DNA of 23,767 nt, taken from NCBI GenBank assembly GCA_030374805.1, contig JARGSG010000078.1, positions 1 to 23,767 on the forward strand. Direction: 5' to 3'. Positions 10,550-18,023 of the stretch are shown piece after piece. Source of the DNA: Gracilaria gracilis (Eukaryota; Rhodophyta; Florideophyceae; Gracilariales; Gracilariaceae). Made by a program: the position numbers and the translations under genes. The notes beneath the pieces were generated by a model. The model saw only the letters and a program-made list of their open reading frames with translations, ran no database searches and was not told the origin of the DNA. How positions within the stretch are numbered: the first letter of the stretch is position 1; each line of letters opens with the position of its first letter.

Positions 10550-11122
10550 TAGCTATTGGTTATAAAGGATTTTCGATATTCAGTTTGACGTTTGGTTCTC
10601 TTTTGTGAAGAGGTTATCTATTTTTTCACTATGACGGCCGTGAGAATAGTTTAATGTTAGGAGGTGCAATTAGCATCGAAAATTGCTTTCTGTGCGGAAG
10701 AGGAACACTACGACTATGGAATAACCATGAAATAGGGTATCTACAGATGGGTTTCTGTTTCGATGGTGAGTGTTGTTCTCGTTGGGGAATCGAAAGAATT
10801 AGTAGTGAACTCAAATCTCTTTATATAGCGAGGTTTGGAATCGCTTCCTTGAGGTTAAACAGTTACATGTTTCATGACAGGTATACAATGAATAGTCGGA
10901 AAAGTTGGGACTTTTCAAAGGTGGTCTGAAAAAGGAGGTGGAGGACATCCATTCATTGGAAAGGGCAACTCTCAGGGCCCTTGAATACCTCAGGTACGCC
11001 GGTAGCTTTATTAAAATGTTTGTAATGCCGCCTTTTTCTCCTCAATTTTCTTTTAACTTCGTATCCATGGGCACCGCTTTCTTCTTGATAGTTTCGTTCA
11101 ACGCCTTCTTCTTGATGGTTTC
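10550..11122. other. Unique spacer between satellite and block B, with possible gene remnant
   Basis: An ATG at 10654 opens 91 codons on the plus strand (MLGGAISIENCFLCGRG...), with paired cysteines (CFLCG, CFDGECC) and a perfect 5' splice-like GTGAGT at about 10764. I recognise no family and found no convincing downstream exon. It may be a gene fragment stranded between two repeats or a chance ORF. The right part holds the end of the minus-strand trace listed at 11034. Confidence 0.3.
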
Positions 11123-11256
11123 GTTCAACGTATGCAGCTTTCCTATTTCGTTTTTAGTATCCTCTAACGTTGAATTGCTTGTGCTGCCATCTCCAGGTTG
11201 AGAAGAAGCAGGCTGTGAATTGTAATCAGCATTTTCATTTTCATTTTGAGTGGCCG
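11034..11256 (-). pseudogene. Minus-strand coding trace at the left of block B
   Basis: On the minus strand about 70 codons are open between two stops. They read a polar stretch (ATQNENENADYNSQ, then SSQPGDGSTSN) followed by a Lys-rich helix with a direct peptide repeat, LNETIKKKA LNETIKKKA, ending DTKLKEN and a stop. The composition looks like a protein C-terminus. Copy A has one extra T in the T-run at about 27-35, which shifts this frame there. No family is recognised and no start is visible. Confidence 0.3.
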
Positions 11257-12445
11257 CTCATGCTGCGATTCTTTCCGATCGAAAAAGAAGTCGTAACGGT
11301 GCGATTCTTTCCACTTCTATTTTATATTTAGACTTTGTTGCTTTTCTTACTTTAAAATCCTCCAATGCCCAATCCATCACATTACAATTTCCTACAATTC
11401 TTTCATATTTGTTAGTATCCGGCTCTAGTGTTTTATGAAAATTGGCTCACGGTCGCATCTATAGCGTTCTCACTTTCATAGCTTTTCTCGGATGCCTTCA
11501 TCAAGTTTCATCCATAAGTTCTTGTATACTTTGCGTTTCATTTGTCTCATTTGTCTCACCATTGCTTTACGAAATTATTTATTCATCTTTAGATGAAAGG
11601 CCGACTTCATCTCATCCCATGTGAAATTTCTTCCTTCATTCTACTTATATTGAGAAGAGCAGCCAAGTAGTAAAACAGCGAACTTGAAGGCCAAAAGGTT
11701 ATCAACCGTTCTTGTGATTTCAATTGACCCCAATAAAAGCCACGTCGCATATTCCAATCAGAGTTGCGAGGATTTTTGCAATCATGTTTGCAATCATGTA
11801 TGGCTCTCCAACTTGTTATCAGGATTATCGTACAAATAATTAATTGCCCACCTTCTCTGCGAGAGACCTTGTGGTGTTAATTAATTCACGAAAACAGGTC
11901 ATCTGATGGGGAATAAATATGAGCCTCCTAAGCTTCGGGCATTAAATGGATACGCCACTGGCCAAAACTTCATAGCGCAGTTCAATTCCTCGTCTGGTAA
12001 ATACCACATAGATCATTGCCAGTCTTCTTCATCATGTCCTGTTCATCATTCCACAACATTTAAGATCCTTTCAGGATCTATGCGCGACAAATTCCCCCTA
12101 ACATAACGAAAAGAAATCCATCCCGAACACCATGGAGCGGAAAAACAAGATCCCCATATCAATCCCTCCCACAAAAAGGGAATATAAGTTCCAGTGCTAA
12201 CCAAGGCTACACAATTTGACAAAGAAAAATGAAACATGTAATGGACCGTTAGCCTCAAAGGAAGAAAACTGAGCTTCATTACCAGATATATTTGCGAAAT
12301 TCGTTGGATTCTTACAGTCGATTGTCCTCCTGAACCCAGAAATGAGACCCATACATGGGCCCCCTAGAGCCCTAACTTGGCCAACTAGGGCCCTAACATC
12401 AAATTCCCCCCCCTAAACGAAAACCCCCGTAGTGGGCTTAACTAA
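11123..12445. repeat. Duplicated subtelomere-like block, copy B
   Basis: Direct repeat of 1-1323 in the same orientation, ending at the same GTAGTGGGCTTAACTAA. Unlike copy A, it is followed by a long telomere-type tract. The last ~120 bp of the block already contain CCCTAA words (CCCTAGAGCCCTAACTTGG and similar), as if telomere-like sequence were part of the element's own 3' end. The left limit of the homology cannot be set because copy A starts at the window edge. Confidence 0.9.
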
Positions 12446-12795
12446 TTCCCCCCCTAATTCACCCCTAAATCCCCCTAATTCCCCCCCTAATTCCCCCTAA
12501 TTCCCCCCTAAATCCCCCTAATTCCCCCCTAATTCCCCCCCCTAAATCCCCCCCTAATTCCCCCCCCTAATTCCCCCCCCTAATTCCCCCCCTAATTCCC
12601 CCCTAATTCCCCCCTAATCCCCCCCCTAAACCCCTAATCCCCTAATTCCCCCCCCTAATTCCCCCCCCCTAAACCCTTAAACCCCTAAACCCTAAAACCC
12701 CTAATTCCCCCCTAAAACCCCTAAACCCCTAAACCCCTAAACCCCTAAACCCTAAACCCCTAAACCCCTAATTCCCCCCTAAAACCCCTAAAACC
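12443..12795. repeat. Long telomere-type tract in CCCTAA orientation
   Basis: About 350 bp consist of short units of two kinds: TAATTCCCCC-type with 4-9 C residues in the left two thirds, and CCCCTAAA-type in the right third (from about 12665), with a few mixed units. On the minus strand these read AATTAGGGGG and TTTAGGGG. Plus-strand CCCTAA orientation is that of a left chromosome end. The tract lies between block B and the Penelope-like element, so it is interstitial in this assembly. Confidence 0.9.
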
Positions 12796-12823
12796 GCTCC
12801 CCAAGTCTATTGTCATACCTCGT

Positions 12824-13435
12824 ATGCCACAATTGCCCAGCTCCCAGGTTGATGAATTTAGCTCCAAGTTCAAGGATCTAGCCGAGTCGTTCGCCACACA
12901 GACACTCGACCTCGTCGTCAATGCCAGAGCACAGGACTTGAAGTCCATGGCAGGCGAGAGGAAAGATCTTTTTGCTGAAGCCGTCGAGAAGCTGGAGGAA
13001 TCCCTCATGGAAGCGTACAATGTCGTTCGCCAAATGACAGAGTCGCAGGTACCTCCACTTCTTGAACGTTATAAGGAATTTCTCTTGACATCACTTGAGA
13101 AGGCCCGGTTTCAGACCGAACTGAAGAGCTCCTTTGGTAACTTCGTGGATAATGAGAAGAAGAATGCCGGTCTCCTGAAGAGATCCGCCGCCGAGGCCGA
13201 TGAAGAGGAGGCCCCGCAAGGGGTCGATCGGCTGCGGAAGGAGATCAAGGCACTTAAGAAGGATATCAAATCCCTTAAGACTTCTTATATCCCCCCCAAG
13301 ACCCCCAAACCCCAGGGTGGTAAGCCCAAACCTAAAGCTGGTAAGGGCAAGCAGGGGAAAGCGAAGACCAAAGGAAAGCCGAAGCCGAAAAACGGGAAGC
13401 AAGGCGCCGCCGGACGGGGCGCCAAGCAAAATTAA
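12824..13435 (+). CDS. Penelope-like element ORF1: coiled coil with basic Lys/Pro/Gly tail
   Basis: The protein is 203 residues from the ATG at 12824. Residues about 1-125 are helical and charged (FKDLAESFATQTLDL, EKLEESLMEAYNVV), and residues about 130-150 form a strongly predicted coiled coil (LRKEIKALKKDIKSLKT). From about 154 to the end it is a disordered, very basic tail of PKPQGGKPKPKAGKGKQGK type. This suits an oligomerising, RNA-binding accessory protein like ORF1 products of other retroelements; that role is inferred from layout. The stop is 44 nt before the ORF2 ATG, which is in a different frame. The frame is also open upstream of the ATG into the telomere-type tract, so the natural N-terminus may be lost. 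Confidence 0.65.
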   Translation: MPQLPSSQVDEFSSKFKDLAESFATQTLDLVVNARAQDLKSMAGERKDLFAEAVEKLEESLMEAYNVVRQMTESQVPPLLERYKEFLLTSLEKARFQTELKSSFGNFVDNEKKNAGLLKRSAAEADEEEAPQGVDRLRKEIKALKKDIKSLKTSYIPPKTPKPQGGKPKPKAGKGKQGKAKTKGKPKPKNGKQGAAGRGAKQN

Positions 13436-13479
13436 ACCGTTCACGGCCTAGGAAGCCCCGCTCCTTCAAGTCTCAAGAA

Positions 13480-15054
13480 ATGAAGTACAACCCACCGGTT
13501 GGAATCAACGACAAGGACGTACCATATGAAGTCAAGAAGGTACTGTCTGTCGGTGGTGGCTTCGTTCTTAGAACACCGCTGAAAGTTTGTCTTCAAGACA
13601 CAGTGGATCAAGTGTTCAAGGCTTTAGGAAAGGGGCCAGGGAGAGTCGACATCCCAACCAACATACGTGTGAAAGGAAAGATTGAGAGACAAGTCACACG
13701 TATGGGGATTGAGCGACCTCCCTCCTTGCATCTAACATTGATGCGAGGAATCAAGTACATCAAGAAGATGGGTTGGGTCGTCAAAGCAGCAGATAAGAAC
13801 CTCGGGCTCACGCTAATGAGTCGCGAGTTCTATGACGACTTGGTGCATAAGGAGATTCACGAGGGTGCATTCTCTGAGGTCAGTTCCTTCCCCCATGAAG
13901 GGCTCCTCAGTAACCTCAAGATGATCCTTGACATATGCTTCCAGAAGCCTCGGTACATCAAGAAAATGATGAAGTATGCCGAGAGCGCCAAGGAACCAGC
14001 CCCCTTTTATGTACTACCAAAGATCCACAAGCCGACGGTCAAGTCTAGACCGATCACCGCCTCACATTCATATATCACAGGTGGTCTGTCTAGACAATTG
14101 AGTGCCCTCCTCAACAAAGAGGTGCTCAAGATACCAGCCATTTCAGTGAATAGCTGGCAGACCGTACGGCAATTGGAACATATACGCCTACCCTCGGACT
14201 GTGTCTTCCTGACATATGACGTGGAAAGGTGTTACCCCACAATCGACATCAAGGACGCCATTCGAGTGTTGGTCCGTGAACTACCCAAAGTGTTCATGGC
14301 TAACAATGGCTTTTGGTGTCGAGTGCTACAGTTCATCATGAATCACAACTATGTTTTTGATGGACATGGGGTACATAGGCAGGTAATTGGAACAGCGACA
14401 GGGACAGCAGTAGCCCCTGCCTTCGCTAACCTTTACTTGTTCTATAAGTTCCGAAGGATCTTCAAGGAATTTGTCAGAGGAGTTATCATAAATCGTCGTT
14501 ACATTGATGATGGACTGGTAATTACTCGGGACAGGGAGACTGCTGACAACCTCATGCAAAGGCTGAACACTTGTTCTAACCTGCGTATGACTTGGGATAT
14601 CAGTAACAAGAAGGCAGTCTACCTGGACCTGGAGATACACAAAGGACGGAGGTTCTTCTTCCACAACATTGTGGATATACGGGTGTACACCAAGCCCATC
14701 TCCAAGTTCCTGTATCTCCACGGCAAATCCAACCATCCCACGCATACGTTCACCGGTATAGTCAAAGGAGAAATGATTCGATATCTCCGCAACACCAGTG
14801 ATGAACGTACGTGGAAGGCCAAGGTGGCTCGGCTATTCCGGATGCTGGCACAGCGAGGATACACTGGAAAGTATCTACGTGCCGCGCTGGACTATGTCAG
14901 CTACCGTGACAGGGCGAAATACCTCGAACGAGCCACTCCGAAGGACCCGCTCTCATTGGCGTCCTACATGGGTTTCTCTCATTGGACACCACAACCCACG
15001 CAGACACGGAGAAACATGAATTCGCCAACAAGATTCTCGACTCTCCCATTATAA
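13480..15054 (+). CDS. Penelope-like reverse transcriptase (ORF2)
   Basis: The ATG at 13480 gives 524 residues. Motifs in order: VVKAADKNLGLTLM at about 100 (RT1), KIHKPTVKSRPITAS at about 183 (RT2), FLTYDVERCYPTID with catalytic Asp247 (motif A), GTATGTAVAPAFANLYL at about 304 (motif B), RRYIDDGLVI with Asp343/Asp344 (motif C) and YLDLEIHK at about 383 (motif D/E). This pattern, including KIHK and the motif B GTATGTAVAP, is that of Penelope-like RTs, the group closest to telomerase RT. All three catalytic Asp residues are present, so the enzyme looks intact. The C-terminus (TRRNMNSPTRFSTLPL) looks unnatural, and a coding-like frame overlaps it (see 14910-15404). The likely role is target-primed reverse transcription at chromosome ends. 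Confidence 0.85.
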   Translation: MKYNPPVGINDKDVPYEVKKVLSVGGGFVLRTPLKVCLQDTVDQVFKALGKGPGRVDIPTNIRVKGKIERQVTRMGIERPPSLHLTLMRGIKYIKKMGWVVKAADKNLGLTLMSREFYDDLVHKEIHEGAFSEVSSFPHEGLLSNLKMILDICFQKPRYIKKMMKYAESAKEPAPFYVLPKIHKPTVKSRPITASHSYITGGLSRQLSALLNKEVLKIPAISVNSWQTVRQLEHIRLPSDCVFLTYDVERCYPTIDIKDAIRVLVRELPKVFMANNGFWCRVLQFIMNHNYVFDGHGVHRQVIGTATGTAVAPAFANLYLFYKFRRIFKEFVRGVIINRRYIDDGLVITRDRETADNLMQRLNTCSNLRMTWDISNKKAVYLDLEIHKGRRFFFHNIVDIRVYTKPISKFLYLHGKSNHPTHTFTGIVKGEMIRYLRNTSDERTWKAKVARLFRMLAQRGYTGKYLRAALDYVSYRDRAKYLERATPKDPLSLASYMGFSHWTPQPTQTRRNMNSPTRFSTLPL

Positions 15055-15404
15055 AGAGTGAATTGGAAAAGCTTCCGTCAGGGTCGTCTTTGGATATATC
15101 TTTGGAGCGAATGACTGCGCTTCTCATTTCCGAGTGCCGCTCTGCGTCCAGAGCCGATTTCAACTGGAGTAATTTCGTCCTCGGTACCGCTCGTCCTACT
15201 CAGACAGAGTCTGGTCCGCCAAAAACACAACCTTTAGTGACGAACAACTTCAAAATCTGTATCACTTTAGAACAACACAACACATGCACAGCTATGCATA
15301 CAAAAACATACAAAACATACAACGCCGCAAAACGTTGTGCACCAGCACAACGCCTCTGCGCAAAAAACACGCAAAACCTTGTGCCTATAGCTATAGAAGC
15401 GTAG
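14910..15404 (+). CDS. Overlapping frame at the RT end, possible ORF2 extension by frameshift
   Basis: This frame opens after a stop at 14907 and runs to 15404 with no suitable ATG (its first start-like codon is TTG at 14982). Its part from about 14990 to 15200 reads like protein (HADTEKHEFANKILDSP, then DISLERMTALLISECRS), unlike the ORF2 tail in the same place. A one-base frame change near 14980-15000 would extend the reverse transcriptase by 70 or more residues. It could be a decayed indel, programmed frameshifting or chance. Confidence 0.3.
   Translation, partial: QGEIPRTSHSEGPALIGVLHGFLSLDTTTHADTEKHEFANKILDSPIIKSELEKLPSGSSLDISLERMTALLISECRSASRADFNWSNFVLGTARPTQTESGPPKTQPLVTNNFKICITLEQHNTCTAMHTKTYKTYNAAKRCAPAQRLCAKNTQNLVPIAIEA
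15333..15352. repeat. Perfect 8-bp hairpin (CGTTGTGC, ACCA loop, GCACAACG)
   Basis: The two arms are exact reverse complements with a four-base loop. It lies about 280 bp after the RT stop, within an A- and CA-rich stretch, so it could be a 3'-region RNA structure of the retroelement. The function is unknown. Confidence 0.55.
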
Positions 15405-16233
15405 AGTCTACGGGGAAGACCTAACTCAGTGCTACGCTCAGTTGCATGTTTCTTGTAGCAACTTTATACGTGTACACGTACTTTGCTGAGGTCCCAGTGA
15501 GACTGTCTGACATGATTTAGTAGCAGCGGGGCGCGTAAGAGAGTCCAGTGACTTTCGAGGGGAGTAAGACCGGCGTTATGCATGAATGCAATCAGGTTTA
15601 GGCTTGACAGTTGTCCAAGCTTGCCACCTTGCACAGTATTCAACCCAAAAGGCAATAGGTAACGTGTGACGCGGGAAGTGAGCATGTCACGAGATAATGA
15701 TAAAAATGTTTTCGGCCCCAAATAAACTTTTTGTTGTTGAAGAACGCGGGTGTGAACTTCCAGAATCCTTTCGAAAGCCTTTTCTTCGCCAGTAAAGGTA
15801 CGGCAAGAACCAAGAAGCTTCTAGGTCGGGAGACAAAAATGTCGTACAAATACCGATGTGTGGGGTCCGCCTGGTAGAGGGAGCGCGCGAGGGCTCAACG
15901 TAAGCGGGAAAAACACACAACCAATATGGTAGTAGGGCACCTGAAACCCGCAGAGGCAAACGACGGGGCAACTAGTCTAGACCGTGTAGGTGTATGGTAG
16001 TAGACGTTGATGCGCGGTAAAACCTGAATAGTAATAGAGTAGCAAGTGACCAAGACGGTATAGTTACTGCCCTAATGGTGCCTGACTTTACAATACCCGA
16101 GGGGGAAGGCAAGGTGCACCGCAATATATACAATGTGCACCAACGCCGTTTTCTCATGCAGGCATGACGTCATCGTCTGCGCCCATGACCTACTGTCATG
16201 GGCCAGCAAGGTTAAGCTAAAATAAAATTGAAA

Positions 16234-16262
16234 TTATAAATTATAAATTATAAACTATAAAA
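16234..16262. repeat. Short AT microsatellite (AAATTAT)n
   Basis: About four units of a 7-bp AT repeat (AATTATAAATTATAAATTATAAA, with one variant at the end). It is a simple repeat with no further signal. Confidence 0.75.
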
Positions 16263-16901
16263 TACAGAATACCAATTGGGTGCCGTGGAGCCACCAAGGC
16301 GAGTACGTAGGCCCACGTGGCACCAACCAACTGAGGTCTCATTGTACTACAGTCTTTCTTGGAGTGATAAGCCGTGGCCAACGTGGCTACCATCCATCCA
16401 GCTTCACACAAAAGAACCCAATTCAGAAAATGTGTACAGGCTTTTCGTAGCGTTTGACCTTGTTCAATGAGACGCTGACGTATGGCGTATTTTCCGACAT
16501 TTTCTCCTTTTTCCCTTTCTGATTCCCACTTTTCGCGGAATTCTTTTCTTTCTTGCCTTACTATCGTGTACTCGTCACCGTTCTCTAGGATTCATCACCT
16601 AAATACGTGGTAACGTTAGGACCACCCGTCCCCTCTCTACGCTACGTAGTGATGGCTGGACGTTGGGTTTTCTCCCGACTTAATGGTGTCCTGCCAGACA
16701 CGCCGTGTTCGCTGACTGTCATCCAAGAGACGAAGATATTGGACTTCACTGTTCTTTTTCCATGCTTTTGGCTTTCATTTCAGTATCTATTTATAGTGTC
16801 GTGAGACTCTAATTTGTACTATTTTATGTACATACTTTATGTTTTTGACTGCAGTTGTGGTTGTTCTATCTGCACGACGGAAGTGGTTGTATAACAGTAA
16901 A

Positions 16902-17132
16902 CTAGAATAAGAACACTTTTCGTTTGTTCTGGTTCTTTGGAGCAAATTTGTACTCCTTAATAATAAACTCTCTTGTTCTGGCCTCATTAATGAGTTCCGA
17001 ATGAGTACCCACAATTTTAGCCAATGCGCGCGCGTATGGTTGGAAAATGTTATCGAGAGCCACACAAAACGAACTGTACAAGTCGTCAGGCAAGCCGGCC
17101 AGATAGCAGAAATATTTAAGGGATTTCACCAT
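16902..17132 (-). CDS. Unrecognised 76-aa protein, divergent from the zinc-finger gene
   Basis: The ATG at 17132 gives MVKSLKYFCYLAGLPDD... ending KNQNKRKVFLF. The frame is open upstream to about 17237 without another ATG, and residues there (for example CPNWNSGEGVGECYT) may be an earlier exon or leader. The N-terminal half is moderately hydrophobic, while the C-terminal 25 residues are charged and basic. I recognise no family. It shares a 153-bp intergenic region with the zinc-finger gene on the other strand, a layout consistent with a bidirectional promoter. The opposite strand also carries ORFs here, so coding status is uncertain. Confidence 0.4.
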   Translation of the reverse strand: MVKSLKYFCYLAGLPDDLYSSFCVALDNIFQPYARALAKIVGTHSELINEARTREFIIKEYKFAPKNQNKRKVFLF

Positions 17133-17285
17133 GCCAATGCCGAATACGATAGCACAACGAGCTCTTCCTCGCGACTCAGGCTCCAAAGTGTAACACTCCC
17201 CGACTCCCTCACCGCTATTCCAGTTCGGGCACTTCAGCTATCACACCGGTAATACTTTACACAACCGAAACTATCAACCAGCGTC

Positions 17286-17598
17286 ATGGAGGGAGAACAG
17301 AAAAAGCAACCTAGGTACTGCCCAAGTTGTGGACAGTAAGTTCCAAGTATCTTGCGGTCTTCTACCGTTAAATATGTTCTGACCCGTCTTCAGAGAGTTT
17401 CTATCCGGAAGGACCCGTAAGTTCATCGGATGAGAAGGTCCCCATTTCATTCGGAGTCTTTTTTGGAGACATAATGACTGACATTACCTCGTTTTGTATG
17501 CAGCAGCTTACCGAGCCCACACGCGTACCTGCAAGAGCAATACCCCCAAGAAAACGAAACCTACTTCGACGACAACCGTGTCATCTTCGCAAAAGTAA
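17286..17598 (+). CDS. Small three-exon C2HC zinc-finger protein
   Basis: I predict exons 17286-17335, 17394-17416 and 17504-17598. Intron 1 (58 nt) begins GTAAGT and ends TCTTCAG. Intron 2 (87 nt) begins GTAAGT and ends TATGCAG, with a second CAG directly after it. Unspliced, the frame stops at once after GGACAG. Spliced, it encodes 55 residues beginning MEGEQKKQPRYCPSCGQ, then EFLSGRTPAYRAHTRTCK, then a Lys/Thr/Ser tail (PKKTKPTSTTTVSSSQK). C-P-S-C ... H-T-R-T-C gives a C2HC zinc knuckle with CxxC, 14 residues, His, 3 residues, Cys. The frame is restored exactly at both joins and the donors match consensus. The likely role is nucleic-acid or protein binding; nothing more specific is supported. 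Confidence 0.7.
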
Positions 17599-18023
17599 CG
17601 AACGAAAGTTTCGATGGCACAAGGAAACCATTCGTGCTTTACTGACAAGTGAATCAATTCATCACTATGTTTTGCATCTGCTTGGCTTTGTTACTCCTGG
17701 TATCTGAAATAGATTCTCATTTAACGATTTCGCGAATGTGTTAGACTTTTAAAGATGGTAGTGGAATTAAATTGGGTTAGGCATATGTTGTTAATATTGT
17801 TGACCTCTTCTGCGTTAAATCAAGAGCGGCAACACAACAGGTTTGCAATACGATGCATAAATTTGGTCGTAGATTGTGGAGACGTTAGGGTCTGATTGAA
17901 TTTACTGTGTTTGAGGTCAATGCAGTATTCCGTGGTGGGAGGCTACGACTAAAGTTCGTATTCGTATTGTTAATACTGAAACTTTACAGCGTACCTTCAA
18001 GCAATGTGTTTGTACGGCAGCGT
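17599..18023. other. Gap between convergent genes, nothing recognised
   Basis: AT-rich sequence lies between the zinc-finger gene and the 3' end of the phosphotransferase gene. It presumably holds both 3' untranslated regions. I see no ORF of note, repeat or RNA gene. Confidence 0.5.

Larger units (their letters stand above)
12796..15404 (+). mobile_element. Endonuclease-less Penelope-like retroelement at telomere-type repeats
   Basis: The element comprises ORF1 (12824-13435), ORF2 (13480-15054) and probably some sequence beyond. No GIY-YIG endonuclease follows the reverse transcriptase, and no LTRs are visible. The telomere-type tract ends about 28 bp before the ORF1 ATG, and the ORF1 frame stays open back into the tract, suggesting the 5' end was capped or truncated by telomere repeats. 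Coding sequence here is visibly richer in G and C than the flanking genes. The 3' boundary is not visible; 15404 is only the end of a possible third reading frame. Its closest known analogues are the telomere-associated Athena/Coprina-type Penelope-like elements. Confidence 0.7.
15055..16901. other. Retroelement 3' flank and long stretch without a clear gene
   Basis: Nothing here has a recognisable family on either strand. Several overlapping minus-strand ORFs occur at 15464-15971, with no homology I can name. Visible structures are a perfect 8-bp hairpin at 15333-15352, the palindrome TACGTGTACACGTA near 15467-15480 and a short ATTATAA microsatellite at 16234-16262. The 3' end of the Penelope-like element should lie here, but I see no telomere-type tract or target duplication to mark it. 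Confidence 0.5.

Noticed and set aside
10654..10929. 91-codon ORF as an intact gene
   Set aside because: It contains a GTGAGT donor-like site with no convincing continuing exon and no family match; it is kept only as a possible remnant in the spacer entry.
1..12445. Blocks A and B as the LTRs of a giant retrotransposon
   Set aside because: The block does not end in CA, the internal region has no gag/pol (RT, integrase or protease), internal genes face both ways and the left boundary is out of view. Telomere-type tracts at both right edges fit better with end attachment.
12443..12795. The telomere tract as the actual chromosome end
   Set aside because: More than 12 kb of sequence continues to its left in the window, so it is interstitial unless the assembly is misjoined there.
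12755..15404. Hammerhead ribozyme, as found in some Penelope-like elements
   Set aside because: I looked for a CTGATGA core followed by GAAA near the element on both strands and saw none. CTGATG at about 782 and 11901 is followed by G and lacks the rest of the core.
15464..15971. Chain of minus-strand ORFs after the retroelement as a frameshifted gene
   Set aside because: Joining them needs several frame changes, none contains a recognisable motif, and composition alone is not enough.
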